DNA from: Pigoraptor vietnamica
Taxonomy: Eukaryota > Opisthokonta > Filasterea
DNA: 62,691 nucleotides
Assembly: GCA_943704525.1 (NCBI GenBank)
Contig: CALSCQ010000925.1
Location: 1 to 62,691 of the forward strand
Reading direction: 5' to 3'
Shown here: positions 1 to 11,425 of the stretch, in pieces
Layout of the letters: every line of letters begins with the position of its first letter
Numbering within the stretch: the first letter of the stretch is position 1
Notes under the pieces: model-generated
The model's database searches: none
Told to the model about the DNA's origin: nothing
What the model saw: only the letters and a program-made list of their open reading frames with translations
Position numbers and translations under genes: made by a program

Positions 1-139
<139 letters not shown>

Positions 140-180
140 GTGCTCATGCGCACACGTACACCGCACAAAGCACTGCTTAC

Positions 181-1999
181 CCCTTGAGCTCAGGCCACCC
201 GAAGCTGTCGATGCACCAGCGGAGGAAGGAGCGGAGGTCGGTCTTGCTAATGCCCCCAATGGGATTGATGTCCGCACTCGAGCAGTCGTACTTTGTCATG
301 TAGCCGCGCAGACTGCGGGACATTGCAACCAACCGACACCGAGTAAGATTGTGTGTCCTTTTGAGTGTATCACGGCGCACAGTGCACGGAAATAGGGCGC
401 ACCTTTCGTCAACGTTGGCCGAGCCAAGCACGAGGAGACCGCCTTGCCGCCCGCGCACCCACGGCAGCAGCTGCGCGAGGAGATACGCAAAGACCATGCG
501 AATCCGTGCCTGCACAGGTTCGTGTAAAACAACCATACGTAAGCGAGAAAGGACGAGGGGACGGTCACGAATGGCAAGCGGCATGTTATGACGCACGTGG
601 CCACTCGCGTGCTACCGACCTGCAGATTCTGGAGGGCGAGGTTCTCGGTGTTGGAGCCGCCGTGCACGCGAAAGGCGGGCGTCTTTCCCGTGATGAATGT
701 GAAGACGCTGAGCATGGCACTCACGGCATCGTCAATGCGCAGCTCAAGGTGATAGCTGCGTTGGCGTCGCAAGATCAGGAGGTGCAAACGGAGGTGCATA
801 CACACATGGACATGCGCGGGTGCCGAGAGATGAGACAGGACGCAGGGAACTGACAAAAATTTTAGTATAAGCGTGCAAGAAACAGAAACGCGGACATGTG
901 TCGGAGTCGAAAGAGGGAATGCACTGACGACAGTTAGAAGAGGCGAGGCACACAGACACGACGACAGGACAACCCCTCTACACTTGCGCGCACCTTCCCG
1001 TCTTTTCGGCGATATATTTGGCCCTCAGTCGCGTGTCCTCGCTCGAATTCTTCGATCCCATGTAGCACGTGTGCAATATGCGGCTGAACACAAAGAGAAA
1101 ACGTTAGGGAAACCCGCACAAGCACCCTGACGCATGCACATTCGGTTAAAAATGATACACACTTCGCAAACTCGCGGGCGTCGGTCGGAAGGTACTCGGA
1201 GTCTGGCGGCTCGCCCACCATTCTTCGCGCGTCCGCAATAACCGTCGCGTCTACGAAGGGCAAAAGGGTGCGATGCGGCATGTCAAAACAGGCCCATGCA
1301 CACATACAATCCCTCATGCACATGCACCCACCGCCCTCCGCGGCCGCAGCGGCTACGAGGCGGCACATGGACGCCACGATGCACGTCGTGGAGCAGCTGT
1401 CGATGCCGCCGCTGAGCGCAACAAAGAATCCCTGAAGTCGACTGCGTCGAAGGTAGTCCCACATCCAGCACGCAGGGCCCAAGCTACGAGGGAATTGGCA
1501 TATGAGATGTTGCTGACAAGCACGTCCAAGTTGCGGTCGAATCACAACAGCCATCGACCGATTCATGACACGCAGGCGCAAATTCCAACCTTATCTCCTC
1601 TTCGGGCGTGTGAAAGCGGACGCTCGGCAGCGGCGGCGTTTCGCGCGCGCAGAAATCGGTCGATGTCATCGAGAATTTGACATGGATACGAGGGTATTCG
1701 GCGGAGCTGCGTTGCCGTAGAGTATAAGTGGCGAAAGGACACACACATGACCAAGTCGGAACAACGAGAGCGCACTCGAGCAGCGATAGTCCCGACCCAC
1801 TTTGCGGCCTGAAACTGGAGGCTGGAATTCGCGGCCCTGTGGCTGCGTACCTCTTCCAAGTCCACCGTCGCCGTGGTCACTTCCTGCGCAGCGGCCGCTC
1901 AGAACCACGTGACATGCACGATGTACTGGACACACGGCGCGAGACCAATTGACGACCACGACAGCCCCGCGTCATATTTCTCGAGCATCCCTGTACCAC

Positions 2000-2097
<98 letters not shown>

Positions 2098-2405
2098 CAC
2101 CGACCATCATCAATTCTGCAAACGACAGGCCCATGCCACACTTCGCAAGAAACGCACCACTTCGGCGAGCGCAAACTGCTGTCCCTGCGCGACAATCTTT
2201 CCGTTGATGGCCATCATCGAACACCCGTCGTAATACACGCGCTCGCCGTCGCATCCGCGGCAGTTGGAGTAGAGATAAATACCGCCCGCCTGCAAACGCC
2301 GGCGAGTGAGCAGGATCAATCGACGCACAAACGGCAAACGACACGGCACAAAAAGTCGATTGCTCGCGTGGTACGAACAGGCTAAGTTCGAAGTGTTAAA
2401 GAGAA

Positions 2406-2438
<33 letters not shown>

Positions 2439-4267
2439 CGTACCTTTGTCGTTGCAGAGCGGATGAGGTCCACGCGGCGGTCGAGCTTTCGCAGTTCGTG
2501 GTGGCTTCCGCTTCCGTTTGTGAAGATTTCGACGCCATTCAGTGCCATAGAAATGTGCGGGCTGTGCGGGAGCGGTTGACCGAGGACGGTTTAGACATTG
2601 GGCACACACGCCAACAGCCATGCGCGTCCCACTCGCAAATATCCTCCTAAATAATCGCCCAAAGCACGCCCACATAGGACTCGTCGAGATCCAACCATCG
2701 TGCACCCCTTCCACACCGCCCACCTCGCCGGCGTGAAGAGCTCTTCGCACGTCTCGGACCCAATGCACGTGTCGAGGGTGGCAATGACAGCATCGCCAAT
2801 CGGAACCGTCACCTGGCGTGCGCATGAAGCAGCGTAAGGGATATCTCCAAGTACAAGCTCCCAACCACGACCCCCGGTGTACGGCACGCTTCTTTAGCGC
2901 AAGCACGTACGCAAGGCACAAGCGAATGCACGCACACGCGCACACACGAGGGCGCACCTGTCCCGTGATTTCCTGTATCATGCGCGGGAGAAAGTACTCC
3001 TCGACGCACCGCGGCCTCTGCCACGGCGTGAACCAGCGCGTCTCCCTGTAGTTGCCGTCGTTCGCGAGGGCCATCTTGGGGCGGATCATGACGACGCGCC
3101 CGTCCAACAGCACCACGCGGCAGTTGTAGCGCACGTTCCTGTGCAGTATGGGCCTGCAGTGGCAGCGGTATGCTCAGTCGAGGCAAAGTGGCAGCGGTAT
3201 GCTCAGTCGAGGCAAAGTGGCAGCGGTATGCTCAGTCGAAGCAAAGTGGCAGCGGTATGCTCAGTCGAGGCAAAGTGGCAGCGGTATGCTCAGTCGAGGC
3301 AAAGTGGCAGCGGTATGCTCAGTCGAAGCAAAGTGGCAGCGGTATGCTCAGTCGAAGCAAAGTGGCAGCGGTATGCTCAGTCGAGGCAAAGTGGCAGCGG
3401 TATGCTCAGTCGAGGCAAAGTACGAGCGGTGCCGTAACGACATTGGAAGCGCTCGCACTCCACTGCGGGAGATCGAGTGCGCTATCGTCCGGTGACTGTA
3501 CACAGTTCAGAGCGTGCCACGTGCGCGCGTGTTACAGGCGTGCGAAGGCACCCACATGCCAATGTCGCACAAGATGCCGTTGGTAACGCCGGACTTTAGG
3601 ATTTCGGCGAGCGCCTCAAAGCAGTGCAGAATGGTGTCGTTCTCGAGAAAGTGGTCGCTGCAGCCATAGCCACTGCGGGCCGCGCACGTGGACACGCACA
3701 CACACAGGTGAGCATGAGCCCGGCACATACACGCACATGAGCACACCGAGAGTGCTGACGTAAACAGCACATTACAGTCACTACTCCAGTTGCACTCCAT
3801 GGCGCCAATCACGTGCAGCGACTAGACGCACACAAGTGAACGGCGAGGCACACAAGTGGACATGCACTCGGTCGAAGCGTTGAGAGTGGCAGACCACCCA
3901 CCAGACTTCGAGTTCGGGTCCCAGGCGATACGCCGCGCCCAGTCGCTTGGCCTCGCGCACGCCTGTCGGATGCGCGAGTGAGACAACATCGCGCACTTCC
4001 ACTCGACACAGACGAATGCACGCATATACACGCCACCCGCTTGCAGGCACACAGTGACTCACAATTGCACACTGACGCACATCGCGAAGCGATGAAAGAG
4101 AGGAGAGCCTATGAAGAGCTTAGTGCAACGTAGGAGAGAGCGTTGCAATATGAACACGCGCACGAGCACACATGCAACTCACTTTCAAGGATGCGCCTGA
4201 GATTGCCGTCAAAGTCCAGCGCCCACTGGTTCAGCGTGCACACGGCGAGCGTCGTCAGCCGCCCCAT
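181..4267 (-). CDS. NADSYN1: glutamine-dependent NAD+ synthetase (partial at C-terminus)
   Basis: The enzyme converts deamido-NAD+ to NAD+ with ATP and glutamine in the cytosol. The start is the ATG at 4265-4267, reading [20 protein letters not shown], the usual nitrilase-domain start. The N-terminal glutaminase follows in about seven exons, with [17 protein letters not shown] near 3960, CDIGM joined to [12 protein letters not shown] near 3150, and CEELFTPA near 2740. The synthetase domain has the ATP-pyrophosphatase loop [13 protein letters not shown] near 1410 and ends visibly with [20 protein letters not shown] near 270. A donor (GTAAGC) at 175-180 leads into a CA-rich intron, so roughly the last 150-200 residues of the family lie outside the window. 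Introns carry a 29-bp minisatellite, a 34-G run and long CA tracts. The gene is divergent from the ABCD4-like gene. Identity is secure; exon edges are approximate. Confidence 0.93.
2002..2095. repeat. (CA)n microsatellite in NADSYN1 intron
   Basis: About 46 CA units between the NADSYN1 exon ending near 1880 and the one starting near 2120. The tract is CA on the plus strand, hence TG in the transcript. Confidence 0.97.
2406..2439. repeat. 34-nt G homopolymer in NADSYN1 intron
   Basis: An uninterrupted run of G on the plus strand, so a C run in the NADSYN1 transcript. It lies in an intron of the synthetase gene. Such a run could form a quadruplex, and its length is likely to be unreliable in any assembly. 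Confidence 0.95.
3158..3422. repeat. 29-bp minisatellite, nine copies, in NADSYN1 intron
   Basis: Copies start at 3158, 3187, 3216, 3245, 3274, 3303, 3332, 3361 and 3390, followed by a decayed tenth. Copies differ mainly at one site (TCGAGG or TCGAAG). The array fills much of the intron at 3154-3555, only 4 nt from the acceptor CTGCAG. It contains no stop codon in any plus-strand frame, which creates three spurious overlapping ORFs. Confidence 0.97.
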
Positions 4268-4669
4268 CTCCAATGCCCTTAACTGGCGGATGCGGCGAAT
4301 GGATTTCCTTGCGACGCCTTCGCCTTCTAAAGTGAGAGCGTCATGGGACTGTGAATGCCTCCCCTCCACTCGCACGCGTCTTCTCAAGTTGCTGAAACAA
4401 CAAAAGATTAAGCCCGTCTCGGTGAGTGGCCGGCCCGTGTTCGTTGTGAGTTACTCACGTGCCGGATTAGCTCCAATCACACAAGTGTGTGAGTCCCAGC
4501 ACCTGCCGACGCTTCAAGAAATCGGCGGCTAGCGCATTGCGCCGCATCCACTCCCACTGTTCTCCTTCGTAAGCTCTATTGACGCCTGAAGAGTGTATAG
4601 GACAGAGGACAGCATGCAATAGAGTGGGGCGAATCGGCGGGCTTGGCATCCGCCGCTGGTCGTTGCGAG
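4268..4669. promoter_or_regulatory. divergent intergenic region NADSYN1/ABCD4-like
   Basis: This 402-bp gap lies between two start codons pointing away from each other and must hold both promoters and 5' UTRs. I could not identify a TATA box or a named motif with confidence. Confidence 0.5.
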
Positions 4670-7600
4670 ATGGCGCGCCCGCTCGCATCCACTTCTTCCG
4701 GCAGCGTCGACGGCGAGCGCTCTCTCGACGGGTTTGTCGGGGGTGATCGGCGCGCCATGTCGTCGGGTGGATCCACTGCGCGCACAGCGGGCGATGGAGA
4801 GAAGGCACGGTGGGTGGCATCCGCTCATTATGTGTGAAGTATTCTTCGCTGTGAGCATCGACACGCTACACGCTGTGTGCACGCATTGATCCACACACAC
4901 ACACCCCTACAATTGTGCCCGGCTTCGCCTTGAACGCTATGCGTGTTTGTGAATCCCCCCTTGCTTGCGCGTAGGTTTGATCTCGTGCTGCTCCGCCGGT
5001 TTGCTGCGCTCGCGCGTGTTATGTTCCCATCGGCGACGTCTGTGCCGTTCTGCCTGTTCTTCGTGCTCCTGGGCCTCAGGTGAATGGCATGTGCGAGCGC
5101 CCGTTCTCGCTCCTTCTCTGTCACTCCTGGAGTCGATGGGGATCAACTTTAATAAGTGCCCGCCGAGGTCTCTCTCTGTGACCCGATTAAAGTGCGCGTG
5201 GCGTAATATGTGCTTGTTTGTCGCATGCCAACATTTTATGTCTCTCGTGCAGTCTCCTCGAGGAGCTTGTCGTGTACAATGTTGGCGTCGTTCCAAGCCG
5301 CTTTTACGGCGTTCTCGGCAACAAGGACAAGCGCGCATTCTATCGGTGAGGCGCTGACACTGCGGTGCATCTGTCTGCGTGTCGGTCATGCTATATGCGC
5401 ACAATGCAAGGCGTGTTTACTTTTGTTTTGTGTACGTTCCGTGCCGCGATGGCGTGTTGCTCACAGAGCACGTTGTTTCGCTGTCCACTGGCGGGCGGGG
5501 TTGTCGGTCTTCTCTAAGACACGCCCTCACGAAAGTGCACACTCTAATCATGCAACTTGTACCGCTCAGGACGCTGTGGATTTCCCTCGTTCTCGTGGCC
5601 ATGGCAGCTCTGGTGGGTGCGCGAACACACTTGAGAAATTATTCAACTCGGTCGAGTGCACGTCCACACGCTTGCTCTTCTGTTAACAGTGATCGCGGCG
5701 GTCCCTCGGTATTCATCGAAAGCAACTCTCTGATGTGCAGGTGAAGAGCGCGCAGTCTTTCGTCGCGGGACTGCTCCACGTGGTCTGGCGCAAGCGGATA
5801 GTGACCCACTTGCACGAGCTCTATCTTATGGAGGGCGCGTTTTACGACGTCAACGTTCTGCGGCCGTCCGTGGACAATGCGTACGTGTCGCTGTTACAAC
5901 TTGCTAGCACGTATTGTTGCTTGACGTCCGCACTCACGCACACATCTCTCCCCCCTTCTCTCCCCCTTGCGTCTCTCCGTACAGTGACCAGCGCATCGTC
6001 CAAGATTCGGACAACTTCAGCTCGAAGATGAGCACGGTCCTTGCAAAGGTGGATTCGCGTCCTTCACACCCGTCAATTGCCGCGTGGACTCTGTCTGATC
6101 CCCTCTTCGAGCGCGCAGGTGATTGTCACGCCGCTGACGATCGCGTACTACTCGTACCAGTGCAACCACGTCTTTGGTCTTATCGGTCCGTTCTCGGTTG
6201 TTGGTTACTTTGCCCTCGCAACCATCGCCAACCGATTCATCATCTCACGAATCGTGGAGCTGGTCGTGCGACAAGAGAGGCTCGAGGGATCATTCCGGTG
6301 CGTCCATGGGAGGGCGTGCAGGCTTGTGTGTATGCTTGTTGCAGATATGTGGCGGAGTATTCACTACTTGGTTGCCTCTCCACACGTTTCAGGTATGCGC
6401 ACGCGCGCCTTCGTTACAGCTGCGAGTCGGTTGCGTTTCAGTGCGGCGAGCCGTTCGAGCGCCGCGTGATGGCCAGGCGTGCACGTGACCTCTTCTCCAA
6501 CCAGCGGCGGATTGTGTGGCGCCAGTTGCCGCTCAACGGTGCGCCTGATAATTCTGCACATGACTCTGCAATATTTCGTAAGCTTATTCCCCTCTGTTCC
6601 TCTTTACGTGAGCAGTGTCGGTGAATCTCTTCGATTACTTTGGCTCGATTCTCAGCTATTTTGTAATCGCCGCGCCCATCTTCGCGGGGACGTACGACGA
6701 TCTCGACGGCACCGCGCTCAGCAGTCTCATCAGCAAGGTGAACCTCTCTCTCCTACATGTCCCCCGTTGCGTTTAGTCTCATGCTATCCACACTTGTCTG
6801 TGCGATGGGGCTGTATGCCTTATAATGCCTGGCACGGAGTCGCTGTTCCTTTTATTCTCATGCTCCCCGCTTCTCGGTGCATTTGACACTTACCCTGCAT
6901 CGTGCGTCGCGCAGTCGACGTTCATGGCCATGTATCTCATCAACTGCTTCAGCACAATTGTGGACGTCTCGATCGATTTCACCGACGCCGCGGGATATGC
7001 GCACCGCATCGGGAGCCTGCTTGAGGCGCTAGTCGAGGAGAAGGCCTCTTTGAGAAGGTACAGTCATTCATGCCTCTTTTTGCTTGTACGCTCGTCCTCG
7101 TCACACTAATGCGCGATCAGAGGGAAGTTGTCTCACACTGTGCATCATATCGCGTTTCTTTTCTTTTTGCAGGGGTGAGGCCCACCTGAGCGAAGGGTCG
7201 GACCGCTTTCGCCTCGAGCGTGTCTGCTACTACTCGCCAACGGGTGACGCGCCTCTTATCCAAGGTATGAGTGCCATCCGTTGAAATCGCGATTTGGTGG
7301 GTCCCCGGCTCTCACTAGCGCTCTCGTGCTCAACGCGCGTGGTACGCAGGGCTTTCCTTTGAGGTCATGCCGGGAAAGAATCTTCTGGTTGTGGGACCCA
7401 GCGGTGAGCGCAATTTCGGCCCGTCGTCGTGCCTAACCCTACTTCATGTTCCTCTCTGTGCGGTTAGCCAATTGCGTGCGCTCAAAAACGCGCACTCCTC
7501 TGCCGCTGTCAGGGTCTGGGCGTAGCAGCCTGTTGCGGGTTCTCAAGGGACTGTGGCCGATATATTCAGGTGGGCAGGAGGCGACTATGGTCGCCAGCGG

Positions 7601-8587
7601 TTTTTCGTGTCGCGATCGCCGTTGTTTGTATGTCTGTCTGTGTAAATGTGTAAGTGCGCATGTGTGTAATAGCGCGTATCCGCTGGGTGGTATGCCAGAA
7701 CCTTTCTTATACGTGCGCTCTATACGATGGTATTCACCTTGATAGCTATCCCCTCCCCACTCTTCAGGCGTCATTGAGCGACCATCGTCGTCCGCTGTGT
7801 TCTATCTGCCACAGCGGCCCTACGCCACCGACGGCACATTTCTCGACCAGATTGTGTATCCCACCTGCGCCCCATCGTACGTTCACGCCGACGATCATTC
7901 CGACGCCGTCTCAGAGATCAGTGTGGGCGAAGAAAGCGCAAGGGAATCGTCGCCGCTTCTCGCTGGCAATCGGCCACACGACGCGGCTGACCGCGACGCC
8001 GCCCTGCGAGTGCTGGTCGCAGTGGGGCTGGGGCTGTTGGTTGAGCGTGCGGGCGGAATTGACGGCGGAGGGGGCTGGGACTGGCACGCGGAGGTGTCGC
8101 CGGGCGAGTTGCAGCGAATTGGGTTCGCGCGCATGCTCTATCACTGGCCGTCGTTTGCAGGTCGGTGTATGTGACTACGGTGTGTGGGACTGTGTCTCTT
8201 CGGTCAGGTCTGTTGTCTGTGTGGCGCTGTCCAAAAAGGGGTTTTCACCCCTTGTTTCTCACTTATGGTCCTCGTGGTATGACCAGTGCTCGACGAGGCC
8301 ACAAGTGCCGTCTCTGAAGACGCCGAGGAAATGCTCTACCGCGAGTGTTCGTCACGTGCCATTACGGTGATCAGCACGGGGCACAGATCGACCCTCGCCA
8401 AGGCACGTGCGCTGATTCTTTTTCTGGATGGGTCAGCGGGTGCCATGCTCAGTCTCTTACGCTTTCTTCGCTCGCGCAGTTTCACCACTCGATTCTCTAC
8501 CTTGGCGGAAATGGCGAATGGAGGCTAGAAGAGAACACATCGTTTCGGGGCGACGCGCGAGCAAGTGATACTGTCGACGGGACGTAG
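4670..8587 (+). CDS. ABCD4: ABCD4-like half-size ABC transporter
   Basis: A peroxisomal/lysosomal ABCD-family half transporter closest to human ABCD4, which works in lysosomal cobalamin handling. The start at 4670 gives a polar leader; an intron at 4810-4974 joins in frame to FDLVLLRRFAALARVMFPS. Membrane-domain exons include YNVGVVPSRFYGVLGNKDKR, VVWRKRIVTHLHELYL, YYSYQCNHVFGLIGPFSVVG and DAAGYAHRIGSL, all matching the family in order. The nucleotide-binding domain has Walker A GPSGSGRSS (Arg in place of the usual Lys, split by an intron), Q-loop YLPQRPY, signature SPGELQR, Walker B AVLDEATSA and H-loop STGHRS. About 14 exons; the last intron (8403-8479) appears to be GC-AG. The C-terminus reads HHSILYLGGNGEWRLEE. 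Family assignment is strong; substrate is inferred. Confidence 0.92.
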
Positions 8588-8791
8588 TGTACGGATGAAT
8601 CATTGTGCAAAGTTCAACTGCGCGCACTGCCGCGTTGGTGAAATTGAGGGCACGCACTACCGTGAGCCAGAAATGGCACCATCCCATCTCGCGTAGCAGA
8701 GAGTCATTTTTGCATGTGCAGCGCACACAAGACACTCTGTTAATTGCCATGGACAATTACTCTTCTGTAAAGCGCCGCGATCGCGTTTCGC

Positions 8792-9250
8792 TTAGTCGTC
8801 CTTGACGGGCTTGGCGTGTCCGTTGACAATCGTCGTCATCGAACCCTTGTAAGCCAGCTCCTGCAATTATTTCACGGACAAGAATAATGGAGAGAAAGAA
8901 GCACGGTAGATGAGCGATGTGGGCTATATGCACAGCGGCAAAATATCTCAGGGGGCGCACACTTGTTACACCCTTGCATACGATTGATGCCGGTAACCCA
9001 CCTCGTTCTTGTCGTCCCAGTAGCGCTCGGGGTACTTCTCAGGCGAATACCTGCAAACACATATCGTGAGTATGCATTCGCAGACACACGTGACACCACC
9101 TCAGAGGCTCAGAGGTAAGTTGTGTGGGTGTGAAATGACTGCTTGAATGAAACGCTCACCTCGTGTCGCAGACAAAGTCCCAGAAACCCCAGTACAGGCC
9201 AAAGTTCACCTGCACACACTTGATGTCAGCAAATACAGTCGACGCATCGG

Positions 9251-9308
<58 letters not shown>

Positions 9309-10379
9309 GTGACCATGGTCAACACGGTACAACACCCACGTTCTTATAATGGTGGTGGGCCATGTGGCGGTTGAAGTCGTACTGCCGGCCGTCGTGCGCG
9401 GCGATGGCATAGATCGACGTGAGGAAGCCGAACGCGGCGAGGGGCACGGGGTGGAAGGGGAGGAAGAGAGTGACGAGGTAGTGCGGGAGAGGGCCCTGGA
9501 GAACGGCCTCGAGCGGGTGCACGGCATCCTGTGCAAACTGCTCGGATGGGACGGGGCGTCGCGTCAGTTGAGTTGGGATCGCTTTGGCGATTGTAAGTCA
9601 GTAAGTGCGAGTGGTGGGACTTGTCGCCATCGACGCGAGCGAGTTTGGACAGCACAGACGTCGATGCATGTCGGCTCCACGTGCGTGCGAGATTTGACAT
9701 GGCACGAGTGACATGGCATAAGGTAAAGGCACAAGCAAACGCAAAAGACCTCGCACGACACGAACGGCAGTGGGCTCCTTGAACTGGTGGTGGTAACGGT
9801 GGATCGTGGCCCAGAGGTTGAACGGCTTGGTTACGTGCAGGAGGCGGTGGCTCCAGTAGAAGAACCCGTCCATGAAGAAGAGGTAGGCGCCGAGGTTGAT
9901 GAGGAAATCGACGAACGTGTACTCGTGCTTCGCAAAGTAGCCGTACCAGCGCGTGTGGGGCTCCACGAGCCAGATCCAGCCGACGGCAAAGCCGACGTTG
10001 AAGACCATGGCCGCAACACCCATCATGATCTCCTTCTTCATAGACTCGGTGCGCTTGGCCGACTTGACGGGGTTGGTGTACTCGAACAAACCGGCGACGA
10101 TGAGGTACGTGCCTGTAAGCGAAAAGGTGCGTCGTCAGTGCAAATCCGACACGACTGGGAGAAATTCGAACAGGAGGTGTAACTGGCGGACCATTACTCA
10201 CTCGTGTAGGCGAGGAAAACGAAGAACATCTCGGCAGCATACTCCGAGAGGGAGTCAATCTTGAGCACATACGTCGCGAGGTTCTTGACGCCGGCCTTAG
10301 CAGCCTCGCTAGTGGCGCAGTACAGGCTGAGCACCGTGAAGGCGCTCAGGCCCCAGTTGGCGCGCGACATGCCAATCAT
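8792..10379 (-). CDS. C5-sterol-desaturase-like fatty acid hydroxylase superfamily enzyme
   Basis: An ER membrane di-iron enzyme of sterol synthesis by family. The start ATG at 10377-10379 gives MIGMSRANWGLSAFTVLSLY. Hydrophobic segments follow (FFVFLAYTSE, MVFNVGFAVGWIWLVEP), then the histidine boxes: SHRLLH, then HRYHHQF, then MAHHHYKN. Between them lies AVHPLEAVLQGPLPHYL and IYAIAAHDG, a pattern typical of lathosterol oxidase/ERG3. The last exons read YWGFWDFVCDTR, YSPEKYPERYWDD and ELAYKGSM, ending GHAKPVKDD. About six exons; one intron carries a CA tract. Convergent with the ABCD4-like gene, 204 bp apart. Other superfamily members (C4-methylsterol oxidase) are possible, but the AVHP and IHDG-like segments favour C5 desaturase. 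Confidence 0.85.
9253..9305. repeat. (CA)n microsatellite in sterol-desaturase intron
   Basis: About 26 CA units in the intron between the exon carrying HMAHHHYKN and the exon carrying NFGLYWGFWDF. Confidence 0.96.
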
Positions 10380-11425
10380 CTTCGGAAATTAAGTGGCGAT
10401 CGGTCGAAAAGTTCCGACGCGCCGCGATGAGTGCTTGTATTACGACACTCTCTTCAGTGTTTTGCTCTTGTGTAAGGTGTGGGAGAGAGGGAGAGAGGAG
10501 AGGAGCGCGCACGCACGCACGCACAGCTGGGATGGAATTGGGCCGTGCAAAAGCCTCCGCTGGCTGTTCGCTCATGTTGAGCCCACGCAGTCTGGTGCCT
10601 CCAACATTTTTTGCTATACATGAATCGTATTACTTCATCTACGTGAATAATTTTCGTGGAAGTGATAGTATCGAACTTCAGAGAAATTTGTTGGTTTATT
10701 CAAAGGAAATACAAAATTAAGCAATAATTCTGTCGAGTGTCCGCCTCTGCGGCAGAAATGGCTCATCATGATCACATGGGGCAGCCCAAAAATAGGCGCT
10801 GCTCCCAGATTGAATTGAAATATGGCCGGAAACTCACGAAATTTCGTTGAATTCTCAAATTAATTGTGCGGCTGCCACAAGGCACACCCCCTCACAGCTG
10901 ATCGGCGCGCTGGCGGGAAAGAGTGTGTGTGTGTGTGTTGGCATAAAAGTGTGTAGTGTTCGGATGGCCAGGGGTCAATAGCAACGCGGTTCACGTGGTG
11001 TTGTGCAGGCATTGTTACGTCTTGTGCGACGCCTCGGGAAGCTTCGATGTATACTTGCGTTCGAAAAACTTGCAGGTAGGGTTCTTAATTGTCTCTGCCA
11101 TTTAATGCGACCTCCGCTGTTCCGGGACCGTGCGAGTCTTATGCATGACGTGGCCCCTTGATTGCGGAGGGAGATTGAGTGCCTCTGTTTGTGTGCGCGT
11201 GCCCTTGTGGTGCACGCATGCATGCAGAGCTGTGCTTCAGACAGGCGGGTTGGACTCACTCTTGATGGCTCGTCTCACGTATTCACGCACATCTTTTCTC
11301 ACAAACGCAGATGCGCGGGGAAGTGCGTTTGAAAATACAGTCCAGCTGCTTCATTCAAAAAGTTCATACGTTTTACGCGCGAAGCACGCAATCGACACGC
11401 GACAAAAACTCTAAACAAAACGACA
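10380..11425. other. intergenic, no gene seen
   Basis: About 1 kb between two minus-strand genes. The part near 10600-10870 is clearly AT-richer than its surroundings. It contains a short TG run near 10925 and no ORF with recognisable domain content. It should hold the sterol-desaturase promoter and the 3' UTR of the carrier. Confidence 0.5.

Noticed and set aside
1873-2385. His/Thr and Cys/Val repeat ORFs over CA tracts (also at 9147-9374, 33349-33622 and 50286-50561)
   Set aside because: Pure dinucleotide repeat translated; they lie in introns of real genes.
3158-3422. CRISPR-like array because units are 29 bp
   Set aside because: Units are directly adjacent with no spacers, in a eukaryotic intron.
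3141-3586. Three overlapping plus-strand ORFs of 98-138 codons with repeated [17 protein letters not shown]-like text
   Set aside because: They are a stop-free 29-bp minisatellite read in three frames, inside a NADSYN1 intron on the other strand.
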